The notes under the pieces are model-generated. The model had not been told where the DNA came from, made no database searches, and worked only from the letters and a program-made list of their open reading frames with translations. A stretch of DNA of 64,000 bases from JBHEBG01 sp046557915 (GTDB lineage Bacteria; Bacteroidota; Bacteroidia; Flavobacteriales; Flavobacteriaceae), in assembly GCF_046557915.1 (NCBI RefSeq), contig NZ_JBHEBG010000003.1, positions 186,001 to 250,000 of the forward strand, given 5' to 3'. Both the position numbers and the translations under genes were made by a program. Below, in pieces: positions 9,689-17,356 of this stretch. Every line of letters starts with the position of its first letter. The first letter of the stretch is position 1.

Positions 9689-10032
9689 TAACCGTAATGT
9701 AGTACTTCGCGCACTTCCACGGTACCTCCCAGATCGTAATCGGGGTAGTCTTGTGCTATAGCAATAGCCTCGTCAAAACTGGCTGCTTTTACGATGTAAT
9801 ATCCGCCGATAAGCTCTTTTAGTTCTGTGGCAGCCCTGTCCGATACGGTTCGTTGTGGACCCACAACACGTTTTGCATCGGCTTTAAGGGCATTACCCTC
9901 CTTAACAATGCCTTGCTTGGCCATTTTTTCTTGCCATCCCATCCAACTACCTGCTCGGCCCTGAATCTCTTCTGGGGAGAGGTTTAGTTCGGCGTAGTTG
10001 GCCCCGATAAAAATTAACATAAAATCTTTCAT
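9688..10032 (-). CDS. YCII/DGPF family protein (1)
   Basis: A 114-residue protein of the dimeric ferredoxin-like YCII family. It opens with FMLIFIGANYAELNLSPEE, where the usual family N-terminal strand appears, and ends with AIAIAQDYPDYDLGGTVEVREV, the conserved C-terminal strand. These proteins accompany ECF42 sigma factors in many genomes; their role is unclear, with suggestions of signalling or protection against toxic compounds. The stop codon overlaps the sigma factor ATG and the second YCII gene lies 40 bases upstream, so the three form one operon on the minus strand. Confidence 0.88.
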   Translation of the reverse strand: MKDFMLIFIGANYAELNLSPEEIQGRAGSWMGWQEKMAKQGIVKEGNALKADAKRVVGPQRTVSDRAATELKELIGGYYIVKAASFDEAIAIAQDYPDYDLGGTVEVREVLHYG

Positions 10033-10072
10033 TTGGATTTTTTTAGGTGTTAAACAAAATTAAGAAAACCGA

Positions 10073-10405
10073 CTACATGGCAATACATTCGTGTATTTCA
10101 ATTGAAGCCGTTGGGTGCCAGTGCAGATGGGGGTGTCCATCAAACAGTTTGTGGGCAGCTTCCATACTCTCCGCTTGCACCAGCGAATAACCAGAAACCT
10201 GTTTGGTGCTGTTGGTCTTGGCTCCGTTAGGGGAGATAGCCACTCCGCCCATTACGGCGGCTCCAAGATCGATCATAGCACTACCGATTCTGTCCTTCCA
10301 GTCTAACCAATGCTGCATGCCCTCCGCTTTTTGTTCTGGAGTAGCATCGGCCATTTGGGCCATGGCCTCTGGGGCCGAATGATAGATTGCAATAAATTTT
10401 TTCAT
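10073..10405 (-). CDS. YCII/DGPF family protein (2)
   Basis: A 110-residue member of the same YCII-related family: MKKFIAIYHSAPEAMAQ at the start, a middle QHWLDWKDRIGSAMIDLGAA helix, and the tail HPHLHWHPTASIEIHECIAM. I chose the ATG at 10405 because the strand beginning MKKFIAIYH is the family start; an in-frame ATG at 10426 adds seven basic residues. It is the first gene of the operon that ends with the ECF42-type sigma factor. The His-rich tail could bind metal, which is speculation from the sequence alone. Confidence 0.85.
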   Translation of the reverse strand: MKKFIAIYHSAPEAMAQMADATPEQKAEGMQHWLDWKDRIGSAMIDLGAAVMGGVAISPNGAKTNSTKQVSGYSLVQAESMEAAHKLFDGHPHLHWHPTASIEIHECIAM

Positions 10406-10514
10406 CCTTGTTATTTTATGGTTCATATATCTAGATAACGAAGCTGAAAAAAGGTAAGGGGACAGTTTTTGGAATTTTTTCGTCCCGTTTTAAGGTAAAA
10501 AAGATTTATGATTG

Positions 10515-10545
10515 TATAAAACCTCAGAGATTGTATGGTTTTATA
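10515..10545. repeat. Inverted repeat upstream of the YCII-sigma operon
   Basis: Nine-base arms TATAAAACC (10515-10523) and GGTTTTATA (10537-10545) are perfect reverse complements around a 13-base spacer. The element lies between the end of the GH92-SGNH gene and the start of the YCII operon, both on the minus strand. There is no T-run after it on the minus strand, so a regulatory protein site is at least as likely as a terminator. Confidence 0.45.
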
Positions 10546-10661
10546 TAGCGATGATCGAATTTTTCTCTTCTTTTAAGGTAGTTGATTTCTCTTGGGCAAA
10601 ACAATATAGCCAAACCAGTATCTTCCAATGAAAATTAGATGTTAGGTCACAGGTATTTCCG

Positions 10662-13646
10662 TTACTTCAGGTATTTTGTCAATTCCTTTTTCCAATCTAG
10701 ATAGCCTTTCCCATTTAGGTGCAGACCGTCAATACTGTGGGCTTTATTAAGTTTGCCATTCTCATCGGTAAAAATGGGCATTAAATCAATATAAATAATA
10801 CCCTTTTCCCTGCAAAGCCCTTTCAAAAATTTGTTGATCTGAAGAATGCTACTATTGGGCCTGGTTGTATGCAAACCGTCATCAACAGGAAGGACACTTT
10901 GGATATAAATCTCCGTTTTTGGCGATTGTTCCTGCACCCTTTCAATTATTTTTACATAATTGGTATTGATATGATCTACCGTTTTACCATAGGCAAGGTC
11001 ATTGGTTCCTATCATAATAAACAGTTTTTTGGGATTGGAAGAAGTTATTTCCGACAAACGCTCTAAAACACCATCGGTATCGTCTCCTCCAATTCCACGG
11101 TTCTTTATGTTAGGATTCTGAAAAAGTTCGAACCATTCTGCTCCGTCGGTGATACTGTTCCCCAGAAAAATAATCTCGCCCTCTGTGTCCGGTAAGGATT
11201 CAAAATGTTCCTTCTTATGATAATAATAGGCTTTTATGGCCCTGTTCCACGCTTGCAATTCCTCACCCAATCTGTCATAGGCCAAAATGGAATCCTGTTC
11301 TTTTTTGGATAGGATACTGCTCATGGATGGAGGGGCATCTTCTTTATCGGACCCCCACTTTTTATTGGGTTTTGGCCCCATTTTCAATATTAAACTTCCG
11401 CCCTTTATTAAATCTTTATGATAGAACCACGGTTTGCCGAGCGTTTGTCCGTTTAATTTGGCCGACTGCACATATATGTTCTTCTCCGAAACGTTTTTTG
11501 CTTCTATTACAAAGGTATTTCCTGGATAGTATGCCTTGTCCAGGCTTATGGTAAGCTTCTTAAATTGTGGGCTTCCTATTTCATAGATAGGATTTATAGA
11601 GGTACCCCCGTCCATTTGGAACAGCCCCATGGCACTCATCACATACCAAGAACCCATTTGCCCCTGATCTTCATCCCCTTTCCAACCACCAATAGGGTCA
11701 TTTCCATAATAATTGTCCATAATTTCATTGGCCCATTTTTGTGTAAGCCATGGTTTTCCCGAATAGTTGAATAGGTACGAAGCCTGCATATTGGGCTGAT
11801 TGCCATGGTTTATGGGTAATATACCCATGCCGTCCAAAGAGTTGCTACCTAAATGTTCCGAGTTAAAGTTGTGTTTTTTAGAGGTCTGGAACCCTTTTTC
11901 CAAACGGTTGCTAAATTCTTCCTTTCCCATTAGCGATATGAGTCCGTTGATGTCGTGCGGTACGTAGTACGTATACTGCCATGCGTTGCCCTCCACATAA
12001 CCAGATCCCAACCAGGCGACGTCACCAAAAGGTTTAAAATTGGCTACCCAGGTTCCGTCGGCATGCTTGCGGCGTACATAGCCAACGTCTTTGTCAAAAA
12101 CATGTCTGTAATTATAGGCTCTTTTGGTAAACTCTTTATAATCTTTTTCTTTTCCCAAAGCTTTGGAGAACTGACCTACGGTATAATCGTTATAGGCATA
12201 GGCCAAAGTGTTGGATACGGGCCCTTCTTCATCTGGAACATAGCCTTTTTCTATATATGATTTTAGGTTTCTATTCCCTACATATCCTCCACTTTCATGA
12301 TAATGCCCGGGTTCTTTTTGAAGTTTCTTCACTGCTTCATAGGCTTTGTCAATATTGAAACCCCTGATGCCTTTGTGATAAGCGTTGGTAATCAATGAAA
12401 TTTGGTCCGAGGCCACCATAATTCCCGAATATTCTATTCCGGTAGCTCCCTTGGGCAACCATCCTCCTTTGTCATAGATTTCCAACATGGTTTTTACCCA
12501 GTTATTGGCAATATCAGGAGTTACCAATGACCATAGCTGATTTAGATTCCAAAAGGAAACCCAAAAACCATCACTGCCATACAAGGGCATTGAAGGATCT
12601 TCTAGTTGTTGTTCCTTCTCGTTCATGTCTAGATACTTTCCATTTACATCGCTCCAGGTACTTCTTCCGGCATATGCCCGATACATATTGGTGTAGAACT
12701 TTTTCTTAAGGGCAACACGATCATCATCGATCCTAATTTTACTCAAAAGGTTGTTCCACCCGTTTTGTGCATCCGCTTTAACCGCATCAAAATCCCAAGC
12801 AAAGGAATCTAGTTCGGTTTTTAGATTTAATCGGGCTTGTGGAATACTCACCAAGGAAATTCCGGTCTGTACCATTATCTGTTCGCCTTCCTCAGTATCA
12901 AATTCTACAAAGGCCCCAACGTCCTTATGTCCAAAACCCGAAGAAATACTAGTGACATTTCTACTTACTTCCTCTTTTACCCAACCATTAAAACTTTTAA
13001 AGGGTTTGTTGAACCGCATCACAAAATTTAGTGTATAATCGTTAAATTGGGCCTTTCTTTGACTTTGCTGGTAACTTACTCCTTCTATCTCATGGTCACT
13101 TATCTTGGTTATTTGGGTATAAAAAATTTCGTAACCGTATTCTGACGGAATTAAGAGATCTATTAATATCCTTGCGTCTTTTGCCTCTGGAAAAGTATAC
13201 CGTTGAAAACCTGTTCTTGTGGTGGTGGTAAGTTCTGCTTTTACGTTGTAATCATCTAAAACGACCGAGTAATAGCCAGCTTCCGCCTTTTCATTTTTAT
13301 GGGAGAATTTGGAGCGATATCCCCTGTCCGGATCTTTTTCCGTTCCTTCCTGAATTTTAAGGGCACCGGTGGTGGGTATGGTCCGCAAGCCTGCCATGGT
13401 CCACGAATGAATGTGACTAAAACCGGCAATGTTGTCTATTTTATATTCATAGCCTGCCTTCCATCCCAATTCCTGATTGTCGGGACTTAGTTTTACCATT
13501 CCAAAGGGTCTGGTAGGCCCTGGAAACATATTCCATCGAGAATCGTGGGAACCAACCATTGGGTCCACAAAATCTACCGGGCGCGATTGGCAAAACACAG
13601 TTTTGGAAAAAATGGTCAATATGAGGAGGAAGATCAATCTTTTCAT
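10662..13646 (-). CDS. GH92 alpha-mannosidase fused to SGNH/GDSL hydrolase
   Basis: A 995-residue exported enzyme. Residues about 25-735 are a GH92 exo-alpha-mannosidase (VDFVDPMVGSHDSRWNMFPG; GFSHIHSWTMAG; FWNLNQLWSLVTPD; EGNAWQYTYYVPHD; GWKGDEDQGQMGSWYVMSAM). GH92 enzymes remove terminal alpha-mannose with calcium. Residues about 790-995 are an SGNH hydrolase with GNSITDG (nucleophile Ser, about 828), GIGGD, GTND and the catalytic DGLHLN near 975, suggesting an acyl esterase. I chose the ATG at 13646 to place the signal peptide first; 78 upstream bases are also open. The gene is divergent from the one at 13856, sharing a control region with a candidate GntR operator. The combination suggests action on acylated mannose-containing glycans. 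Confidence 0.92.
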   Translation of the reverse strand: MKRLIFLLILTIFSKTVFCQSRPVDFVDPMVGSHDSRWNMFPGPTRPFGMVKLSPDNQELGWKAGYEYKIDNIAGFSHIHSWTMAGLRTIPTTGALKIQEGTEKDPDRGYRSKFSHKNEKAEAGYYSVVLDDYNVKAELTTTTRTGFQRYTFPEAKDARILIDLLIPSEYGYEIFYTQITKISDHEIEGVSYQQSQRKAQFNDYTLNFVMRFNKPFKSFNGWVKEEVSRNVTSISSGFGHKDVGAFVEFDTEEGEQIMVQTGISLVSIPQARLNLKTELDSFAWDFDAVKADAQNGWNNLLSKIRIDDDRVALKKKFYTNMYRAYAGRSTWSDVNGKYLDMNEKEQQLEDPSMPLYGSDGFWVSFWNLNQLWSLVTPDIANNWVKTMLEIYDKGGWLPKGATGIEYSGIMVASDQISLITNAYHKGIRGFNIDKAYEAVKKLQKEPGHYHESGGYVGNRNLKSYIEKGYVPDEEGPVSNTLAYAYNDYTVGQFSKALGKEKDYKEFTKRAYNYRHVFDKDVGYVRRKHADGTWVANFKPFGDVAWLGSGYVEGNAWQYTYYVPHDINGLISLMGKEEFSNRLEKGFQTSKKHNFNSEHLGSNSLDGMGILPINHGNQPNMQASYLFNYSGKPWLTQKWANEIMDNYYGNDPIGGWKGDEDQGQMGSWYVMSAMGLFQMDGGTSINPIYEIGSPQFKKLTISLDKAYYPGNTFVIEAKNVSEKNIYVQSAKLNGQTLGKPWFYHKDLIKGGSLILKMGPKPNKKWGSDKEDAPPSMSSILSKKEQDSILAYDRLGEELQAWNRAIKAYYYHKKEHFESLPDTEGEIIFLGNSITDGAEWFELFQNPNIKNRGIGGDDTDGVLERLSEITSSNPKKLFIMIGTNDLAYGKTVDHINTNYVKIIERVQEQSPKTEIYIQSVLPVDDGLHTTRPNSSILQINKFLKGLCREKGIIYIDLMPIFTDENGKLNKAHSIDGLHLNGKGYLDWKKELTKYLK

Positions 13647-13694
13647 ACGGGTTATACGGTTTTTAAAGGTATGGTGCCAATGAGGGTACCTTTT

Positions 13695-13711
13695 ATTTGT
13701 TCGAATATATT
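13695..13711. promoter_or_regulatory. Degenerate copy of the GntR candidate operator
   Basis: ATTTGTTCGAATATATT matches 13 of 17 positions of the reverse complement of the strong site at 13748-13769. It lies just downstream of a -7-like box for the GH92-SGNH gene, where a repressor could block the start of transcription. Weak on its own. Confidence 0.3.
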
Positions 13712-13725
13712 TGATCACTTTCATG

Positions 13726-13733
13726 CAAATGTA
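13726..13733 (-). promoter_or_regulatory. Candidate -7 box of the GH92-SGNH promoter
   Basis: Read on the minus strand the bases are TACATTTG, fitting the Bacteroidota -7 consensus TAnnTTTG. They lie 80 bases before the GH92-SGNH start. I find no TTG at the ideal -33 spacing; the strong palindrome at 13748-13769 occupies that area instead. Confidence 0.4.
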
Positions 13734-13747
13734 TCAAAATAATATTT

Positions 13748-13769
13748 TATATGTACGAACATATGAACA
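13748..13769. promoter_or_regulatory. Candidate GntR operator, site A
   Basis: The core ATATGTACGAACATAT (13749-13764) is an inverted repeat, ATATGT and ACATAT around four bases, followed by GAACA. Closely related 22-base sites occur at 15083, 15877 and 34813, all at promoters of this locus and one at the GntR gene itself. Site A lies between the divergent GH92-SGNH and DUF4185-like genes and could serve both. Confidence 0.65.
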
Positions 13770-13776
13770 AATTGAT

Positions 13777-13784
13777 TATATTTG
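13777..13784 (+). promoter_or_regulatory. Candidate -7 box for the gene at 13856
   Basis: TATATTTG fits TAnnTTTG and lies 72 bases before the ATG at 13856. The operator site A ends 7 bases upstream and covers the position where a -33 element would be. Confidence 0.45.
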
Positions 13785-13855
13785 GCACTTTAGGATACTA
13801 AAATTGGTATTGTCCCTTTTTTGACACTATTCATTTTACACATTAAGCCCTTATT

Positions 13856-15022
13856 ATGCGGTACTTCGGTTTGTCCTTTTCAAATGGTATTATAAAATCA
13901 GCTATTCTACTAGTTGTAGTTATTTGTATTGCCTGCGGGGAAAACAAAAAAAATAGGGACGGGCACCCGGATGTTTTAGTGGAAGATAGCACAGTTGTTA
14001 AAGCCGCGAGGTTTAACAAGCTCGTAATTGTTGATAGCTTAGGAGTAACCGGGGCAGATGGGGCAATTTCTTTTCCTCTGTCCAATGGAAATTCTGTTTT
14101 TATGATGGGAGATTCGTTCCTAGAGCCGGTCATGGAAGGCAAAAGAAACCCAAAAAGTAAGATGATCAACAATACTTTTATCGTTACGGACACAGAAAAT
14201 AGTCGATCAACATCAATTTTTAAAAATACCTTGGACAATCCCGAAACTATGTTGATTCCTATTAATGACAATGGTATTAAAGAGTATTATTGGCCGGGTC
14301 ATGGCTTTGAGTTTAACAACGAGCTACACATTTTTATGTCGAAATTTACGCATGACACCCAGGATGTGGACAATACATGGGGGTTTGCATATACAGGCAC
14401 AGATTATTTAAAATTGGAGAAAGACACGTATAAAATAATTGCTCAGCAAGATTTTCCCTATTCAAACCAAAACGGCGTACATTATGGGCATTCCATTGTA
14501 AAGGAAGACGACTACACCTATATTTACGGAAGTAAAGTTGAGGGTGAAAATGCGGTGCTGCACGTGGCGCGTGGAAAAATTAGCGAAAAGGATAGTAAAT
14601 TATCCGATTATCAGTTTTTTAACGGAAGTAATTGGGTTAATGACCCTACTACATCACAAAATTTAAAGGGAATTGAAAAACAAGTTCCCGAACAGTTTAG
14701 TGTCTTTAAGCATAATGACACGTACGTTTTACTATTACAGGAAAGGGATTTGGTTTCGGGGAACATATATTCCTACATAGCTGATTCGCCTACCGGTCCG
14801 TGGACAAATGAAAAACTTTTGTACCATACAACAGATCAAGAGCAGTACAAAGAGGATAAGGTGTTTACCTATAATGCCATGGCACATCCGCAATATATTG
14901 AAGATGATAAATTGTTGGTTTCTTACTGTGTTAATAGTTTTAATGTTCCCAGTATACATGATAATGTTGATTATTACCGACCACAATTTATATGGATACC
15001 AATAACGTTGATTTTGAATTAG
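13856..15022 (+). CDS. DUF4185/DUF5005-like beta-propeller lipoprotein (1)
   Basis: A 388-residue lipoprotein (lipobox VICIAC). After the anchor the chain is beta rich with blade-like repeats: GADGAISFPLSNGNSVFMMG, YYWPGHGFEFNNELHIF, the ending YNAMAHPQ, and LLVSYCVN...YRPQFIWIP. The same landmarks recur in the lipoprotein at 33583-34782, so the two are paralogues flanking the locus. I read the fold as the five-bladed propeller of DUF4185/DUF5005 proteins, whose activities are largely untested; the propeller and conserved acidic residues leave room for a glycosidase. It is divergent from GH92-SGNH and has operator site A upstream, and is followed by the GntR gene. Function remains unproven. 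Confidence 0.72.
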   Translation: MRYFGLSFSNGIIKSAILLVVVICIACGENKKNRDGHPDVLVEDSTVVKAARFNKLVIVDSLGVTGADGAISFPLSNGNSVFMMGDSFLEPVMEGKRNPKSKMINNTFIVTDTENSRSTSIFKNTLDNPETMLIPINDNGIKEYYWPGHGFEFNNELHIFMSKFTHDTQDVDNTWGFAYTGTDYLKLEKDTYKIIAQQDFPYSNQNGVHYGHSIVKEDDYTYIYGSKVEGENAVLHVARGKISEKDSKLSDYQFFNGSNWVNDPTTSQNLKGIEKQVPEQFSVFKHNDTYVLLLQERDLVSGNIYSYIADSPTGPWTNEKLLYHTTDQEQYKEDKVFTYNAMAHPQYIEDDKLLVSYCVNSFNVPSIHDNVDYYRPQFIWIPITLILN

Positions 15023-15050
15023 ACTATTCCCGATTATGGGATTAAATTGT

Positions 15051-15080
15051 TTGTAGTATTCATATGTTTTATTATATTTG
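15051..15080 (+). promoter_or_regulatory. Promoter of the GntR regulator gene
   Basis: TTG at 15051-15053 and TATATTTG at 15073-15080 are separated by 19 bases, matching the Bacteroidota TTG-N19-TAnnTTTG promoter. The expected transcription start is near 15086-15088, right on the next operator. Confidence 0.6.
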
Positions 15081-15082
15081 TT

Positions 15083-15104
15083 TATATGTATGAACATAGT
15101 GACA
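15083..15104. promoter_or_regulatory. Candidate GntR operator, site B (autoregulation)
   Basis: The core ATATGTATGAACATAG (15084-15099) matches site A at 14 of 16 positions. It begins 3 bases after the -7 box and overlaps both the likely transcription start and the first ATG of the GntR gene, a placement that fits autorepression. Confidence 0.65.
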
Positions 15105-15841
15105 TAGGAGAATTATTAAAGAAAGTGGATCACACCAGTGTAGTTCCCTTACATATACAGGTAGAAGAACTTTTGTTGAACATTATTAAATTACCCGACT
15201 ATGCGAACGGGAAACTACTTCCTAAGGAGATAGAACTGGCTAAAAATTTAGGCGTCTCCAGAAGTACGGTAAGACAAGCCAGCAATAGGCTGTCGGAGAA
15301 AAATCTTATAATTCGCAAAAAGGGTATAGGCACAAGGGTCAACAAAGATATGATTACCACTAGCTTGGACAGCTGGTCTAGTTTTAGCAAGGAAATGTTA
15401 GAGAAGGGGAAGACGCTTGTAAACTTTGAGTTTGAACTAAAATCGGTGAAGTCGGATAAGCTGGTCAGTTTAAAATTAGGGATAGATTATGACGCAAAAG
15501 TGTATAAGCTATCTAGGGTAAGGGGAATAAAGGATGAGGCCATGGTATATTTTATCTCCTATTTTCATCCGAAGGTAACACTAAAAGACAGTTACGATTA
15601 TTCTCGGCCACTTTACAATATTATTGAAATGGAGTGCGGCTACTATGCAGAAGTCTCTAAAGAAGAGATTTCGGCAATTGCGGCAGACGAAGAATTGGCG
15701 GAGAAACTCAATATTGAAATAGGTGAGCCTATTCTTAAAAGGGAACGGATCGTTTTTGATAGGGGCCAAGCGGCCTTAGAATATAACATAGGCTATTATA
15801 AAGCTGAAAACTTCAAATATTCCGTCGAATTAAGACGATAA
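15086..15841 (+). CDS. GntR family regulator with UTRA ligand domain
   Basis: A 251-residue transcription factor. The N-terminal winged helix has the GntR signature (VPLHIQVEELLLNII; LPKEIELAKNLGVSRSTVRQ; RLSEKNLIIRKKGIGTRV). Residues about 95-245 are a UTRA domain (VYKLSRVRGIKDEAMVYFIS; PLYNIIEMECGYY; ILKRERIVFDRGQAALEYN), which binds small ligands, often phosphosugars. Mannose-6-P or fructose-6-P made by the fusion enzyme at 28462 would be fitting inducers, which is inference. The ATG at 15086 coincides with the predicted transcription start; a GTG at 15125 preceded by an A-rich stretch would also leave an intact DNA-binding domain. The gene overlaps its own candidate operator. Confidence 0.92.
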   Translation: MYEHSDIGELLKKVDHTSVVPLHIQVEELLLNIIKLPDYANGKLLPKEIELAKNLGVSRSTVRQASNRLSEKNLIIRKKGIGTRVNKDMITTSLDSWSSFSKEMLEKGKTLVNFEFELKSVKSDKLVSLKLGIDYDAKVYKLSRVRGIKDEAMVYFISYFHPKVTLKDSYDYSRPLYNIIEMECGYYAEVSKEEISAIAADEELAEKLNIEIGEPILKRERIVFDRGQAALEYNIGYYKAENFKYSVELRR

Positions 15842-15876
15842 ACGATAACAAGAAAGGGTGTAAACAAATATTCTTT

Positions 15877-15898
15877 TTTATGTATAAACATATAAACA
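15877..15898. promoter_or_regulatory. Candidate GntR operator, site C
   Basis: The core TTATGTATAAACATAT (15878-15893) is followed by AAACA, matching the family of sites. It ends 9 bases before the ATG at 15907, the first gene of the SusCD operon. A GntR repressor bound here would control the whole operon. Confidence 0.6.
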
Positions 15899-15906
15899 TA
15901 ATAATT

Positions 15907-16356
15907 ATGAAAAAAGCTTTTTTTGCAATCTGTCTGATTGCCTTCTTTTTTGTCAGCTGTGATGATGACGAAAAAATTAACCCGGACGGGCTGGTAGAAT
16001 ATACCGTAGACATCAGTGGAACCTGGAGCGTTGTTAGTGTAACCCAAAACGACGTTGATATTACAGGTCTATTCGACTTTCAATCGTTGAATTTAGAATT
16101 TGTCTATGATGGTGATACCCCTTCGTCATTTAAAATGACAAAAACTTCAGGAGTGCCATTTCCCTTTTCTATGGCCGATGGGGACTTTACATTCGATGAT
16201 TTAACCTATCCTACCGAATTGGCCTTCTCTGGAAACCAAAGCACTTCCATTAAACTAGCCGCTGTACCACTGATATCCAATGGCAGCAATATGCAGTTGG
16301 CCGTTAACTACGGTTGTGCAGATAATAGCTATGTATACACATTTAAAAAGAACTAG
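15907..16356 (+). CDS. Small surface lipoprotein, DUF5004-like
   Basis: A 149-residue lipoprotein with lipobox FVSC followed by DDDE, the acidic signal that sends Bacteroidota lipoproteins to the cell surface. The body contains VDISGTWSVVSVTQND and ends in GCADNSYVYTFKKN, resembling lipocalin-like DUF5004 proteins of glycan loci. I chose the ATG at 15907 because the signal peptide begins there; an ATG at 15880 lies inside operator site C. It is the first gene of a tightly spaced operon (11-18 base gaps) through SusD. A role in glycan binding at the surface is inferred from position. Confidence 0.72.
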   Translation: MKKAFFAICLIAFFFVSCDDDEKINPDGLVEYTVDISGTWSVVSVTQNDVDITGLFDFQSLNLEFVYDGDTPSSFKMTKTSGVPFPFSMADGDFTFDDLTYPTELAFSGNQSTSIKLAAVPLISNGSNMQLAVNYGCADNSYVYTFKKN

Positions 16357-16367
16357 ACCCGATTAAA

Positions 16368-17342
16368 ATGAAAAAAATATTTAAGCAAATCAAAAGACAA
16401 AGGGCAACGGTAGTATCGCTCTTTTTCCTGTTTTTCTTGTTTACCATGTGTATAACAATAACAGGGGTCATACAACCATCAACTACAACGGTAGGTGAGG
16501 AAATTAGTATAACCGTAGATATTAATGTAAACCCTTCCACCGACGATACCCAATTTCTGGTTTTCGGGTTTTTGGCACCTATAACATGGGATGTTGAAGG
16601 CACTGGAACAGTTTCCTATACGTCTACCGTAGGAGATGGGACCATGAGTCTGATATCCGACAGTGAAATTGCACCCAATTCGGCCGGTGGTCTTAACTGG
16701 GAAGATGAAATAAAAACGGTACTGGGAATAGGTGAGAACTATGGCGAGGTTAAATGGGTGGTATATAAATCGGATCAAACCCTGACCGCTCAAAATGGAG
16801 TGGCCATAGTGGGCCAAATTCAATTGGGCGTAACCGTAGGTCCTGATAACCTTGTTACCCAACTTGGATATGTTGTGGCCAATACGGGTTATGGTGTTAG
16901 CGGGGCCGATCATGCGGTGCTGTTTACGGATTGTATGGAAGTAACAGGAGGGTCTAATCCTTCTTTCGATTTATGCGGACCTGTTCCCGATCCTGTGACA
17001 TTTGAACCCGAAATTTTTTCTTTTGAAGACATCATAAAAATCAATTTCGATGCTACAAAAGGGGATACAGCATTGTTGGACGTTGATCAGGTATATCTGT
17101 GTGCTTCGGCCATGGTTGATGGTATGCCCGTAGCGGCATGTGATATTGATAGTGCACTTGGAATGATCAATATGGGAAGCAATTTATGGAGCATTTCCAT
17201 ATGGCCAAGAGGATTGTTCAATGTGGACGACGGCTCTAGTATCTCCGAAATCACCTATACTTTTAGAAATGAAGCGGGTGATATTGTGGTCCAAGATCCA
17301 AACACAGTTGAAGATTTTATTCTGGAACAAAATTGTAACTAA
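16368..17342 (+). CDS. DUF4961-like exported PUL protein
   Basis: A 324-residue protein with a basic N-terminus and a strong hydrophobic segment (residues about 15-33, containing the candidate lipobox FTMC), then two Ig-like beta regions: one starting ITGVIQPSTTTVGEEISITV and a second after the PDPVTFEPEIF linker (residues about 205-320). The pairing of a DUF5004-like lipoprotein with a longer protein of this type directly before SusC is familiar from Bacteroidota loci and suggests DUF4961, but the assignment is from memory of architecture. It lies 11 bases after the preceding gene and 14 before SusC. It probably helps bind the glycan at the surface. Confidence 0.62.
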   Translation: MKKIFKQIKRQRATVVSLFFLFFLFTMCITITGVIQPSTTTVGEEISITVDINVNPSTDDTQFLVFGFLAPITWDVEGTGTVSYTSTVGDGTMSLISDSEIAPNSAGGLNWEDEIKTVLGIGENYGEVKWVVYKSDQTLTAQNGVAIVGQIQLGVTVGPDNLVTQLGYVVANTGYGVSGADHAVLFTDCMEVTGGSNPSFDLCGPVPDPVTFEPEIFSFEDIIKINFDATKGDTALLDVDQVYLCASAMVDGMPVAACDIDSALGMINMGSNLWSISIWPRGLFNVDDGSSISEITYTFRNEAGDIVVQDPNTVEDFILEQNCN

Positions 17343-17356
17343 CTAAAAAATAAATT

